Positions 24,133 through 32,671 of a stretch of DNA of 32,766 nucleotides are shown in pieces. Below the pieces are notes generated by a model. That model was not told the origin of the DNA and ran no database searches. It saw only the letters and a program-made list of their open reading frames with translations. Each line of letters starts with the position of its first letter. Position 1 is the first letter of the stretch. Origin of the DNA: an uncultured Prevotellaceae bacterium (GTDB taxonomy: Bacteria; Bacteroidota; Bacteroidia; Bacteroidales; Bacteroidaceae). Position numbers and translations under genes: made by a program. The stretch spans positions 1 to 32,766 of the forward strand of contig CACWLC010000027.1 in NCBI GenBank assembly GCA_902761605.1, in the 5' to 3' direction.

Positions 24133-24327
24133 ATGGCTAAAGAACAGAAATACGAAGAAGCCTTCGCTGAGCTTCAGGACATCGTCCGTAAGATGGAGAA
24201 CGATGAGTACAGCATTGACGAAATCGCTGTGCAGCTCAAGACTGCACAGCGACTTATCAAGTTCTGCAAGGACAAGCTGACCAAGACAGAAGCGGAAATC
24301 TCAAAGATTCAGGCCGAACGCGAGTAA
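24133..24327 (+). CDS. xseB: Exodeoxyribonuclease VII small subunit
   Basis: A 64-residue helical protein of the normal XseB size. It carries YEEAFAELQDIVRKMENDEYSIDE and a C-terminal helix with LIKFCKDKL, the family pattern. Several copies wrap each XseA. It begins 7 bases after xseA, with an A-rich leader, and ends 3 bases from the convergent barrel gene. Confidence 0.93.
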   Translation: MAKEQKYEEAFAELQDIVRKMENDEYSIDEIAVQLKTAQRLIKFCKDKLTKTEAEISKIQAERE

Positions 24328-24330
24328 GGT

Positions 24331-25044
24331 TTAGAAGTAGATACCTGCTGCGAATGACTTGAACTCCACACCGCGATCCTTCTTCAGGACGCTCATTGGA
24401 GAGTACTTGCAGTAAACACCGAGTTTACCGAAGTGCAGGATACCCAGCACGTCGACAGTGATAGGACGCTGTCCGATCTTCTTGGTATAAGTATCCAACT
24501 CGTTGTCACCCTGCTCTCCATAATTGTGGATGCGACTATAGAAATTCCAGTTCAGCTGAGCACCCAGTGAGATAGCAAAGCTCTTGCTGAAACGCTGCTT
24601 GATAAGCAGAGGCATTGAGATAGCTGTAGTTGAGATGTTTGATGAGAAATTATCATATTTTTCAGTAGTCTTACCGATACCGACAAAATCAAAAACCTTA
24701 AAGAATCCATCTTCATGTCCGCTCAGAGTATAAGTGCGCCAGTTAAATCCCAGACCTGCAGAGAGAGTCGTCTTTGACTTCTTTGGAGTGTAGTCATACT
24801 GTAAGACTGTCCAGCTGAGCTCCCAGGAGCGGAAAGGAGCGAAGCTATGGCCCTCAGCCTTCTGAGGGATGTTAACACCTAAGGCAAAGTGCATAGACCA
24901 GTTGTCGTTATCGTCATCTTTAGTGAGTTTGATACCGCCTTCATTGGTAACTTCATCATCATTAGCAACTAAGATCTCATTCTTATCCTCGGCATTGGCA
25001 GTCATTGCAACAGCCATTAATGCCATCAAAAGTAGTTTTTTCAT
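24331..25044 (-). CDS. Small outer-membrane beta-barrel protein
   Basis: A 237-residue protein with a clear signal peptide (KKLLLMALMAVAMTANA). After an acidic stretch (residues about 20-48) come alternating amphipathic strands such as WELSWTVLQYDYTP, TLSAGLGFNWRTYTL, SFAISLGAQLNWNFYSRI and LGVYCKYSPMSVL, and the last residues form a typical aromatic-ending barrel strand (FAAGIYF). It resembles porin-like/OmpW-size barrels of Bacteroidota. No function is recognisable. Confidence 0.75.
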   Translation of the reverse strand: MKKLLLMALMAVAMTANAEDKNEILVANDDEVTNEGGIKLTKDDDNDNWSMHFALGVNIPQKAEGHSFAPFRSWELSWTVLQYDYTPKKSKTTLSAGLGFNWRTYTLSGHEDGFFKVFDFVGIGKTTEKYDNFSSNISTTAISMPLLIKQRFSKSFAISLGAQLNWNFYSRIHNYGEQGDNELDTYTKKIGQRPITVDVLGILHFGKLGVYCKYSPMSVLKKDRGVEFKSFAAGIYF

Positions 25045-25080
25045 CTTCCTTGATTATTTAATAATGTTAAAAAATTGCTG

Positions 25081-25088
25081 CAAAGGTA
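25081..25088 (-). promoter_or_regulatory. -7 box of the outer-membrane barrel gene
   Basis: TACCTTTG on the minus strand, 36 bases before the ATG at 25044. The 179-base gap 25045-25223 holds this promoter and the divergent ilvE promoter. Confidence 0.65.
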
Positions 25089-25172
25089 GTCTTTTTTCCT
25101 TTATTCAGCAAGAAAAGGTTAGAAAAAAGCCACTTTTTACCCGTTTTTGTTGTTCAAACGCAATAATTTGAT

Positions 25173-25180
25173 TACTTTTG
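25173..25180 (+). promoter_or_regulatory. -7 box of ilvE
   Basis: TACTTTTG at 25173-25180 matches TAnnTTTG. A TTTTTGTTG at 25144-25152 lies 20-23 bases upstream as the -33 element. The leader to the ATG at 25224 is about 35-40 bases. Confidence 0.65.
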
Positions 25181-25223
25181 CAAGCAATTGAACGCAAAAC
25201 GACATTAAAAAGACAATAACGCA

Positions 25224-26240
25224 ATGAAGAATTTAGATTGGGGTAGTCTGTCATTCGGTTATATGAAGACCGACTACAATGTACGTTGCTACTATCGCGA
25301 CGGTAAGTGGGGAGAAATCGAGGTTTGTTCCGACGAGTATCTTAAACTGCACATGGCAGCCACCTGTCTGCACTACGGCCAGGAGGCTTTCGAGGGTTTG
25401 AAGGCCTATCGCTGTCCTGACGGCAAGGTTCGTGTGTTCCGCATGGAGGAGAATGCAGCCCGTCTGCAGTCTACATGCCGCGGTATCATGATGCCTGAGG
25501 TAAGCACAGAGCTGTTCTGTGAGATGGTAAAGAAGGTGGTTCGCCTCAACCAGGAGTGGATTCCTACCTACGAGAGCGGAGCTACACTCTATATCCGTCC
25601 GCTGCTCATCGGTACCAGTGCCCAGGTGGGTGTTCACCCTGCCAAGGAGTACTGCTTCCTGATCTTCGTTACACCAGTAGGCCCATATTTCAAGGGTGGT
25701 TTCTCAAGCAATCCTTACGTTATCATCCGCGATTACGACCGCTCTGCCCCTCTCGGTACAGGTAAGTATAAGGTAGGTGGTAACTACGCTGCCTCTCTCT
25801 TCGCCAACAACCTGGCTCATGAGAAGGGTTATGCCTGTGAGTTCTATCTCGACGCTAAGGAGAAGAAGTATATGGACGAGTGTGGTGCTGCCAACTTCTT
25901 CGGTATCAAGGATAACACCTATGTTACTCCTAAGTCAACCTCTATCCTGCCCTCTATCACCAATAAGAGCCTTATGCAGGTAGCTGAGGATCTGGGCATG
26001 AAGGTAGAGCGTCGTCCTATTCCTGAGGAGGAGCTCGAGACCTTCGAGGAGGCAGGTGCATGCGGTACAGCAGCCGTTATCTCACCTATCTCATATATCG
26101 ACGATCTCGATACCGGCAAGCGTTACTCATTCGGTGAGAAGCCAGGCCCGATATCGAAGAAACTCTTCGACACCCTACGCGGCATCCAGTATGGCGAGAT
26201 TGAGGACAAGCACGGCTGGACAACCGTTGTTATTGAATAG
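25224..26240 (+). CDS. ilvE: Branched-chain amino acid aminotransferase
   Basis: A 338-residue fold-type IV PLP enzyme, the length of eukaryotic-like (type II) branched-chain transaminases. The PLP lysine is Lys183 in KYKVGGNYAASL. Other family motifs are LHYGQEAFEGLKAYRCPDG, YIRPLLIGT, EVD-like LDAKEKKYMDECGAANFF, and the phosphate-binding EEAGACGTAAVISPI near the end. It transfers amino groups between Leu, Ile or Val and 2-oxoglutarate, in synthesis or breakdown. Confidence 0.95.
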   Translation: MKNLDWGSLSFGYMKTDYNVRCYYRDGKWGEIEVCSDEYLKLHMAATCLHYGQEAFEGLKAYRCPDGKVRVFRMEENAARLQSTCRGIMMPEVSTELFCEMVKKVVRLNQEWIPTYESGATLYIRPLLIGTSAQVGVHPAKEYCFLIFVTPVGPYFKGGFSSNPYVIIRDYDRSAPLGTGKYKVGGNYAASLFANNLAHEKGYACEFYLDAKEKKYMDECGAANFFGIKDNTYVTPKSTSILPSITNKSLMQVAEDLGMKVERRPIPEEELETFEEAGACGTAAVISPISYIDDLDTGKRYSFGEKPGPISKKLFDTLRGIQYGEIEDKHGWTTVVIE

Positions 26241-26261
26241 GAAAAAAAACACTAAACCATT

Positions 26262-26879
26262 ATGGGAACAAGTCAAGATTATAAGAACAGAGCCCTTGCA
26301 AGTCTTGAGGGCAGATGGGGCACAGCAGCTATCGCCACCCTTATCTTTCTGATTCTCAGTATGGGTATCAGTTGGACAGTAACCACGCCCATGGGTGATA
26401 ATCTGGTCATGAGCTACAGCACTCAGGGTATTTGGGCACTACTCTGTATGCCTCTTGGCTGGGGATTCGTAGTTTATTTCCTCAACCTTATCCGTAATGA
26501 CAACACAGACTACGAACGTCTGTTCGACGGATACAAGGACTTCATCCGCATATTCCTAGCGGAATTTTTGACAAATCTCGCTATGGGCATCGGCATGATG
26601 CTGCTCATTATCCCGGGCATCATCATTGGTTCCGGCCTCGTAATGACAGGCTTTATCCTCAAGGATGACAAGGAGATCAGTGCCTTCGACGCAATGAAGA
26701 AGAGCTGGGAGATTACTAATGGACACAAAGGAGCCCTCATCTGGCTTTTCCTGAGTTTCTTAGGCTGGATTTTCCTGAGTATATTCACCCTCGGTATCGG
26801 AATGCTGTTCCTTTACCCATATATGCAGACAGCCCTTGCTCACTGTTACGAGGATCTGAAAGCTGAAAAAGGAATGTAA
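26262..26879 (+). CDS. DUF975 family integral membrane protein
   Basis: A 205-residue membrane protein. It starts with the typical DUF975 soluble stretch (YKNRALASLEGRWGTAAI). Four or more hydrophobic segments follow, with the family features RNDNTDYERLFDGYKDF, IIPGIIIGSGLVMTGFIL and the DAMKKSWEITNGHKGALIWL helix. Function of the family is unknown. The gene is 21 bases after ilvE and directly abuts trmB (TAA then ATG). Confidence 0.8.
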   Translation: MGTSQDYKNRALASLEGRWGTAAIATLIFLILSMGISWTVTTPMGDNLVMSYSTQGIWALLCMPLGWGFVVYFLNLIRNDNTDYERLFDGYKDFIRIFLAEFLTNLAMGIGMMLLIIPGIIIGSGLVMTGFILKDDKEISAFDAMKKSWEITNGHKGALIWLFLSFLGWIFLSIFTLGIGMLFLYPYMQTALAHCYEDLKAEKGM

Positions 26880-27677
26880 ATGGGAAAAGGCAAGCTGGCG
26901 AAATTCGCCGACATGGAGACCTATGAGAACGTGTTCCAGTACCCTTATTCGGTAGTGGAACATGTTCCCTTTGAGATGCAGGGTCACTGGCACGAGCAGT
27001 ATTTCCACAATGACAATCCTATCGTGCTTGAACTCGGCTGTGGCAAGGGAGAGTATACCGTAGAACTGGCAAAGCTCTACCCCGACATGAACTTCATCGG
27101 TGTCGACATCAAGGGAGCCCGTATGTGGACTGGAGCCACTCAGGCCATCAAGGAAGGTCTGAAGAATGTGGCCTTCCTCCGCACGAATATCGAGATCATC
27201 GAACGCTTCTTCTCTCAGGATGAGGTACAGGAGATATGGCTCACCTTCTCTGACCCCCAGATGAAGAATCCCCGTAAGCGTCTCACCTCCACCTACTTCA
27301 TGGAGCGATATCGTAAGTTCCTCGTCGATGGCGGCATCATCCACCTCAAGACCGACTCCAACTTCCTCTTTACCTATACCTCGTATATGGTAGAGAAGAA
27401 CTCCCTCCCTGTAATCTTTAAGACCGAGGATCTCTATCACCTGGAAGACCTGGAAAACCTAGGAACCATAGGAGATCTAGGAAATCTCGATCCTAAGGTA
27501 CTCTCCATCCAGACCTACTACGAATCCATGTGGATAGCCCGAGGCCTCAACATCAAGTACATGAAGTGGCAACTCCCTCGCACGGGAGTCCTCGAAGAGC
27601 CCGATGTGGAGATAGAGCTGGATGATTATAGGTCGTATCACAGGTCGAAGCGAAGCAGCCTGGACAAGGCTAAATAA
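26880..27677 (+). CDS. trmB: tRNA (guanine-N7)-methyltransferase
   Basis: A 265-residue class I methyltransferase. SAM-binding motif [19 protein letters not shown] near residue 50, then [16 protein letters not shown], the catalytic-loop region [19 protein letters not shown], and [13 protein letters not shown] toward the end are all diagnostic of TrmB. It makes m7G46 in tRNA. The Bacteroidota form ends with a [18 protein letters not shown] segment. A run of five imperfect 9-bp repeats adds about 15 residues just before that segment (about 188-202). Confidence 0.93.
   Translation: MGKGKLAKFADMETYENVFQYPYSVVEHVPFEMQGHWHEQYFHNDNPIVLELGCGKGEYTVELAKLYPDMNFIGVDIKGARMWTGATQAIKEGLKNVAFLRTNIEIIERFFSQDEVQEIWLTFSDPQMKNPRKRLTSTYFMERYRKFLVDGGIIHLKTDSNFLFTYTSYMVEKNSLPVIFKTEDLYHLEDLENLGTIGDLGNLDPKVLSIQTYYESMWIARGLNIKYMKWQLPRTGVLEEPDVEIELDDYRSYHRSKRSSLDKAK
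27441..27485 (+). repeat. Five imperfect 9-bp tandem repeats inside trmB
   Basis: CTGGAAGAC, CTGGAAAAC, CTAGGAACC, ATAGGAGAT, CTAGGAAAT follow one another in frame and encode [15 protein letters not shown]. Confidence 0.8.
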
Positions 27678-27701
27678 AAAATATAAAATAAAAAATAAAA
27701 A
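27674..27701 (+). repeat. Four ATAAAAA-type heptamers between trmB and the LRR gene
   Basis: ATAAAAA, ATATAAA, ATAAAAA, ATAAAAA run from 27674, overlapping the trmB stop, to 27701, 8 bases before the next ATG at 27710. The same kind of array precedes xseB. Confidence 0.8.
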
Positions 27702-27709
27702 ATATCATA

Positions 27710-29437
27710 ATGAAACATCTACTTACCTTAGTGCTTGCAGCAATGCCATTGCTTGTCTCAGCACAGTCAAAGAATGTTACGGTTGATGCCGTAGGTCAAC
27801 TCTCAAAACAGATTGAGAGCAGTGAGAAATTCAAGATCTCCGAACTTAAGATCAGCGGTCCGCTGAACAGTTCCGACATCAAGTTCCTCCAACAGATAGT
27901 ATGCCGCACCAAAGCCAGCGAGAAGAAAGGTGAGGTTGTGGTTACGTCAGTGGATCTCTCAGAGGCCGTGTTCACTGAGGGAAAAGCTGCCATAGCAACT
28001 ACCAAACTGCCTAACAGCCTTTTCTCTGGAGCAGGAAAACTGACGAAGGTAGTACTCCCCCCACATATCACAAACATCAGCAAGAACTGCTTTGAAAACT
28101 GTAAGTCTTTGCCTTCAGTCGACATCCCCAGCAGTGTTGTTACAATCGAGAGCCAGGCGTTCCAGGGCTGCGAGAGCCTTGCCGCAATAAACATCCCAAG
28201 CGGTGTCACTGTCATCGGCAGCGAGGCCTTCGAAGGCTGCAAGGCGCTTACGTCAATAGATATCCCTAAGGATGTCAAGGAGATTGGCAACCAGGCCTTC
28301 CACAGCTGTAAAGCTCTCCATACCATCTCTATCAATGGCGATGTCAGCAAGATCAACAACGAGGTGTTCCGCAATTGCGAGAACCTTACCAGCATCTCCC
28401 TGCCCGACGATCTTAAGTCTATCGGCAGCGATGCCTTCCGTGGCTGTAAGAGCCTTAAGGAGATTGCCCTGCCCGAAAAAACAGAGGAGATAGGCAACTC
28501 TGCCTTCGAGGGCTGTAAGTCTCTTGAAAGGATCGACATGAGCAATCTCCAGAAGATAGGCAGCAATGCCTTCGAGGAGTGCAAGAGCCTTACCGCCGTT
28601 ACCATCGAGAAACTCTCGAAACTCGGCAGCGGTGCCTTTAAGAACTGTTCTGCCATCACCACTGTCAACATTGAGGGTAGCATCGATGAGATCAATTCCA
28701 ACACCTTCCTCGGATGCACCAGTCTTGCTACCATCACTCTCCCTGCAACCATCAAGGATATTGAAAACAGCGCCTTCGAGAAGTGTCAGAGTCTTACTGA
28801 CTTCGAGTTCCCCACCTCTCTGACGAAGATCGGTTCCGAGGCCTTCAAGGGTTGCACCAGTCTGCAGAGGGTTATCATCCCCAACATGGTAAAGAAGATT
28901 GGCAGCAGTGCCTTTGAGGGTTGTGCGAGCCTCGACAGCGTAGCCGTAAATGGTTTCGTTCAGGAGATCGACTCCAGGACCTTCATGAAGTGCAACGCCA
29001 TGCGTAGCATCACCCTCCCCACCTCAGTGAAGAAGATCGACACTAAGGCCTTCCAGGAGTGTACCAGTCTGCAGAGCATCGAGTTGCCGGCAGCCCTCAC
29101 CACCATCGGTGATGATGCCTTCGAGAAGTGCAGCATGCTTCAGAGCGTCAAGCTCCCTGTTGCTGTCACCAGCATCGGCAGCGATGCCTTCTACGAGTGC
29201 ACCATGCTCGCCAAGGTAGAGCTCTCCGTAGCCCTGAAGAAGATTGGTGGCTCAGCCTTCGCCAAGTGTCCTTCACTGCGCGATGTCATCGTCAACAGCC
29301 CTGCTCCCCCAGCAATATCAAGAAGTACTTTCAAGGACGTGGTAAGCTGTACCTTCTGGCTCCCAAAGAGCTGCAAGCACCTCTACATGGCCAACAAGGA
29401 CTGGGTGAAGGTCTACGTTCTCAAGGAAAAAGAATAA
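27710..29437 (+). CDS. BspA-type leucine-rich-repeat protein (LRR_5)
   Basis: A 575-residue exported protein. The signal peptide is MKHLLTLVLAAMPLLVSAQ. After a segment to about residue 100, about nineteen repeats of roughly 23 residues run to near the end, each with the LRR_5/TpLRR pattern I-G-S-A-F-x-x-C-x-x-L-x-x-h-x-h-P (for example KIGSEAFKGCTSLQRVIIP). Cysteine in the C position is nearly constant. The end (FWLPKSCKHLYMANKDW) resembles the terminal repeat of BspA-like proteins. No lipobox or C-terminal sorting domain is seen. Such proteins in oral and gut Bacteroidota bind host or bacterial partners; the ligand is unknown here. Confidence 0.88.
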   Translation: MKHLLTLVLAAMPLLVSAQSKNVTVDAVGQLSKQIESSEKFKISELKISGPLNSSDIKFLQQIVCRTKASEKKGEVVVTSVDLSEAVFTEGKAAIATTKLPNSLFSGAGKLTKVVLPPHITNISKNCFENCKSLPSVDIPSSVVTIESQAFQGCESLAAINIPSGVTVIGSEAFEGCKALTSIDIPKDVKEIGNQAFHSCKALHTISINGDVSKINNEVFRNCENLTSISLPDDLKSIGSDAFRGCKSLKEIALPEKTEEIGNSAFEGCKSLERIDMSNLQKIGSNAFEECKSLTAVTIEKLSKLGSGAFKNCSAITTVNIEGSIDEINSNTFLGCTSLATITLPATIKDIENSAFEKCQSLTDFEFPTSLTKIGSEAFKGCTSLQRVIIPNMVKKIGSSAFEGCASLDSVAVNGFVQEIDSRTFMKCNAMRSITLPTSVKKIDTKAFQECTSLQSIELPAALTTIGDDAFEKCSMLQSVKLPVAVTSIGSDAFYECTMLAKVELSVALKKIGGSAFAKCPSLRDVIVNSPAPPAISRSTFKDVVSCTFWLPKSCKHLYMANKDWVKVYVLKEKE

Positions 29438-29440
29438 GTC

Positions 29441-30598
29441 ATGACATTATATCCGCAAATTATCATTGATGCACTGGCAACAGTCACCTATGCCGGTACA
29501 AAGAAGAATCTTATAGATAGTGAGATGGTTGCCGATACCCCTGTGGTGTCGGCACCATCGTCACCAGGTGAACCATGGAAGGTAAAGGTAGTGCTGGAGT
29601 TCCCACGTGATACCGACCCCTTCCTCAAATCCACCGTAAAGTCTGCCGAGGCAGCCATCAAGTATCACTGCAAGAAACTGGCAGAGGAATCTGGCGACAC
29701 CGAGTTCTCCAACGATGTAGAGGTCGAGATTGCCACTGAGTTTAAGTCTGCCCCTCGTCCTGAGGTTGGTCAGATGCTCCCGGGCGTAAAGAATATCATC
29801 GCTGTCAGCAGCGGCAAGGGAGGCGTTGGCAAGAGCACCGTCTCAGCCAATCTCGCCATCGCCCTGGCACGTCTGGGTTATAAGGTAGGCCTTCTGGATA
29901 CCGATATCTTCGGTCCTTCCATGCCAAAGATGTTTGATGTGGAGGATGAGCGTCCTTATGCCGTAAAGAAAGACGGCCGCGACCTTATCTGTCCCATCGA
30001 GAAATATGGTGTCAAGCTCCTCAGCATCGGTTTCTTCGTATCCCCCACCACAGCCACTCTCTGGCGCGGAGGCATGGCTACGAGTGCATTGAAGCAGCTC
30101 ATTGCCGATGCCGACTGGGGCGAGCTCGACTATTTCATCCTCGACACCCCTCCAGGCACCAGCGATATCCACCTTACCCTGTTGCAGACGCTGCCCATCA
30201 CAGGAGCCGTCATCGTGTCTACTCCCCAGCAGGTGGCACTTGCCGATGCGCGCAAGGGTATCGACATGTACCGTAATGAGAAGGTCAATGTGCCTATCCT
30301 CGGACTGATAGAGAACATGGCGTGGTTCACTCCTGCCGAACTGCCAGAGAACCGTTACTATATCTTCGGCAAGGAAGGTTGTAAGAACCTGGCAGAGGAG
30401 ATGAATGTCCCCTTGTTGGCCCAGATACCTCTCGTTCAGAGCATCTGCGAGAACGGCGATGCCGGCAGTCCTGCTGCCCTCAGCAGCGATACCGCCACAG
30501 GCATTGCCTTCATCAACCTCGCCCAGGCAGTTGTCACCGTTGTCAACCGCCGCAACAAGGAACAGCCCAAGACCAAGATCGTCGGCATGTCACATTAG
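29441..30598 (+). CDS. Mrp/NBP35-family P-loop ATPase, Fe-S cluster carrier
   Basis: A 385-residue protein, 3 bases after the LRR gene. An N-terminal MIP18/FeS-assembly-like domain (residues about 1-100) is followed by the MinD/Mrp ATPase. The deviant Walker A is SSGKGGVGKSTVSANLA near 125, then LLDTDIFGPSMP, ILDTPPGTSDIHLTLLQ and STPQQVALADARKGIDM. Mrp/ApbC proteins bind and pass on [4Fe-4S] clusters. The region where enterobacterial ApbC has its CPxC motif reads ENMAWFTPAELPENRYYIFG here, so no CxxC cluster ligand is present; this appears to be common in Bacteroidota. Confidence 0.9.
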   Translation: MTLYPQIIIDALATVTYAGTKKNLIDSEMVADTPVVSAPSSPGEPWKVKVVLEFPRDTDPFLKSTVKSAEAAIKYHCKKLAEESGDTEFSNDVEVEIATEFKSAPRPEVGQMLPGVKNIIAVSSGKGGVGKSTVSANLAIALARLGYKVGLLDTDIFGPSMPKMFDVEDERPYAVKKDGRDLICPIEKYGVKLLSIGFFVSPTTATLWRGGMATSALKQLIADADWGELDYFILDTPPGTSDIHLTLLQTLPITGAVIVSTPQQVALADARKGIDMYRNEKVNVPILGLIENMAWFTPAELPENRYYIFGKEGCKNLAEEMNVPLLAQIPLVQSICENGDAGSPAALSSDTATGIAFINLAQAVVTVVNRRNKEQPKTKIVGMSH

Positions 30599-30628
30599 GG
30601 TCAGGATACTCTGTGACATCTACAAAAT

Positions 30629-30659
30629 AAGCGATGCATTCATTCCGATTGCATCGCTT
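30629..30659. terminator. Bidirectional terminator between mrp and the patatin gene
   Basis: AAGCGATGCA (30629-30638) pairs with TGCATCGCTT (30650-30659) around an 11-base loop. T-runs follow on both strands (CTTTTCT on plus, TTATTTTG on minus). It sits 30 bases after the mrp stop and includes the last codons and stop of the convergent patatin gene, serving both. Confidence 0.8.
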
Positions 30660-31620
30660 TTCTATATACGCTTAACTGATTCCATTGGCTTCTTGCAGCA
30701 TCCTCGCCAGCTTTAATCATCTTGGCACTATTCTTGTTGCCGAAGCTGGCGGCATCAAGCCCCTGGATATCCGGATGGATATATATATCCACCTTTGCCT
30801 TGTTTTCCATATACTTATCAATATCGGGTCTGGTAGTTATCCACTCTATGATTCCACCAAGCCCAAACAGGTTACCGATGCCTGTCAATAGCGAGAAGTC
30901 TTTCTTCTCCTTAGGTTTCAGTTCATTCTGCTGCAGGTCGACAGCGATAATGACATCTGCCCCCATCGCCTTACACACATCCACAGGCAGATTGTTTAGC
31001 ATGCCGCCATCCACAAGCAGCCAATCGCCTTTCTTCACAGGTTTAAAGATACCTGGAATAGCCATCGAGGCTCTCATTGCTGAGGCGACAGAGCCTTTCG
31101 ACAAGACAACTTCCTCTGCACTATGGATATCAGCTGCTACGCAACAGAATGGTATCTTCATCTTCTCAATCTTTTTCACCCCTTTGGCTGCCAACATTGA
31201 GTCGAGCACATGTTCTATGCGTTCTCCTTTTATCATTCCTACCCCTATCTTGCTTTTGTTATCAATAATAGGGAATCCGAAGATATATGTAATGCCATTC
31301 TTAGTGATATATGGCTCATTGCTCAAACCGGCATTCCTGTCAGTGAGAAGCGACAGCCATTCCTGAGTCTTAAACATCGTTTCCAGCTCTGTAGCTGTAT
31401 ATCCTGCTGCATACAGTCCTCCCACAATGGATCCGATGGATGTTCCTACGATATAATCAGGTTTTACCCCAGCCTCCTCAAGCACTTTCAGCACACCGAC
31501 TTCTGCAGCGCCCTTGGCTCCACCTCCGCCTAAGACCAGCCCTATCTTCTGACGGGCTGTCATTACCGAAGAGACCATCCATAGGGCTATCATCAAAAAT
31601 ATAAATCTACGAATCTTCAT
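30640..31620 (-). CDS. Patatin-like phospholipase, RssA/NTE type
   Basis: A 326-residue protein with an N-terminal hydrophobic segment (FIFLMIALWMVSSVMTA), probably a signal peptide. The patatin fold motifs are intact: KIGLVLGGGGAKGAAEVGVL (oxyanion glycine-rich loop), the nucleophile Ser in VGTSIGSIVGGLYAAG, and the catalytic Asp in LLVDGGMLNNLPVDV. It should hydrolyse acyl esters of lipids using a Ser-Asp dyad, probably in the periplasm. Shorter than the 700-residue Bacteroidota patatins with BamA-like barrels, so the barrel is absent. It follows the DUF3667 gene by 42 bases and has no clear promoter of its own. Confidence 0.88.
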   Translation of the reverse strand: MKIRRFIFLMIALWMVSSVMTARQKIGLVLGGGGAKGAAEVGVLKVLEEAGVKPDYIVGTSIGSIVGGLYAAGYTATELETMFKTQEWLSLLTDRNAGLSNEPYITKNGITYIFGFPIIDNKSKIGVGMIKGERIEHVLDSMLAAKGVKKIEKMKIPFCCVAADIHSAEEVVLSKGSVASAMRASMAIPGIFKPVKKGDWLLVDGGMLNNLPVDVCKAMGADVIIAVDLQQNELKPKEKKDFSLLTGIGNLFGLGGIIEWITTRPDIDKYMENKAKVDIYIHPDIQGLDAASFGNKNSAKMIKAGEDAARSQWNQLSVYRKAMQSE

Positions 31621-31662
31621 AACGAGTGCATTTGCCTAACTATATCAGGTCTCTTCATATCA

Positions 31663-32559
31663 CTATTCCAATAGCCTTGGGGACAGATACTGTAGATATA
31701 GTAATGTGGCAATAGCGAACACCATGCCAACAAGTATTATAAACACACCTATATAGGAAAAGAGCAAGTAGAGAATAGTTCGCCACCACTTAAAGCCAGA
31801 CAGCTGCTTGAGTGGAATGGCGGGCAATAGGTAGGCGACATCTTCAATACCATCAGGTATACAGAAGAAACTGAAAATGATGGTGTAAATGGCAAACATG
31901 TCGTTGGTATATACCAAAGTTATGAGCAGTTCTGAAAAGCGCAGGTCGGGGATGGTGGGACTCTTCCGGAACAACGGATAAAGGGGTGCTGACAATAGCG
32001 CCAGCAAGAGCAACCAAAAGAGGGCTGGATTTTTCTCAGTAAGAGTCCTAAGCCCCTGTATGAGTTCGTTTTGAGCTCTGTCGTAGTAATCATAGTACGT
32101 CATATCTGCCTGCTTCTTTGCAATGGAGTCGTCAGATTCCTTAACAACCTGCTCTTGATCTGATTTGTCGTAAAGGTTTTCGCCTTTCAGATTGACTCCT
32201 GATTCCACGACCAATGTGAGTGCCGTCAGCAGAAACAGCATCTTGAACGGCGGGAAATAGGCCATCTGCATGCCCGAGATGTAGTCGCGAATCATGTAGC
32301 CAGGACGCAAAAGCAGGTCGCGAACGGTGCGGAACATACCCCGATTGCCCATGCCCCAGACATCGAAGAATAGTAGCAGGGCGTTCTTGAACGAGTAGCG
32401 TCCTATCCTGGCCGACTGCCCGCAACGAGGACAGTAGTTTCCCTGATACTCTTCTCCGCAAGTGCGACAACGATGCCACTCTGGCGACTTTTCTGCCACC
32501 TTACAAGGGCGCCGCTGCCATTCACAAAACGCTTTCCACTTTTCAACAATATGACTCAT
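31663..32559 (-). CDS. DUF3667 zinc-ribbon membrane protein
   Basis: A 298-residue protein. A zinc ribbon lies near residues 31-50 (CRTCGEEYQGNYCPRCGQ, four cysteines). Next comes the DUF3667 signature RTVRDLLLRPGYMIRDYISG and FPPFKMLFLLTALTLV. There are four or so membrane segments: about 100-115, 180-198, a central pair, and a C-terminal one (FIILVGMVFAIATLLYL). The role of the family is unknown. Probably co-transcribed with the patatin gene. Confidence 0.82.
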   Translation of the reverse strand: MSHIVEKWKAFCEWQRRPCKVAEKSPEWHRCRTCGEEYQGNYCPRCGQSARIGRYSFKNALLLFFDVWGMGNRGMFRTVRDLLLRPGYMIRDYISGMQMAYFPPFKMLFLLTALTLVVESGVNLKGENLYDKSDQEQVVKESDDSIAKKQADMTYYDYYDRAQNELIQGLRTLTEKNPALFWLLLLALLSAPLYPLFRKSPTIPDLRFSELLITLVYTNDMFAIYTIIFSFFCIPDGIEDVAYLLPAIPLKQLSGFKWWRTILYLLFSYIGVFIILVGMVFAIATLLYLQYLSPRLLE

Positions 32560-32586
32560 AAATCATACAATAACTCTTTCAGATTG

Positions 32587-32594
32587 CAAAGATA
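32587..32594 (-). promoter_or_regulatory. -7 box for the DUF3667/patatin pair
   Basis: TATCTTTG on the minus strand, 27 bases before the ATG at 32559, matches TAnnTTTG. Confidence 0.65.
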
Positions 32595-32613
32595 CAAAAA
32601 CTTTACGACATAA

Positions 32614-32645
32614 CAAAGCCCTGGCTTGAGAAAGTCGGGGCTTTG
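32614..32645. other. Inverted repeat upstream of the DUF3667 promoter
   Basis: CAAAGCCC (32614-32621) pairs with GGGCTTTG (32638-32645) around a 16-base loop. Neither strand has a strong T-run directly after it. It could be a terminator shielding the promoter from the insertion sequence side, but the form is weak. Confidence 0.4.
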
Positions 32646-32671
32646 CGATAAAAAAGAGGATGTGCCTATTT

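Noticed and set aside
24331-25044. Possible third gene of the exonuclease VII operon
   Set aside because: It is on the opposite strand, convergent with xseB, and has its own promoter and a signal peptide.
27796-28755. Minus-strand open frame of 319 codons opposite the LRR gene
   Set aside because: Repeats in the LRR gene create a repeated antisense frame. Its residues simply mirror the LRR codons.
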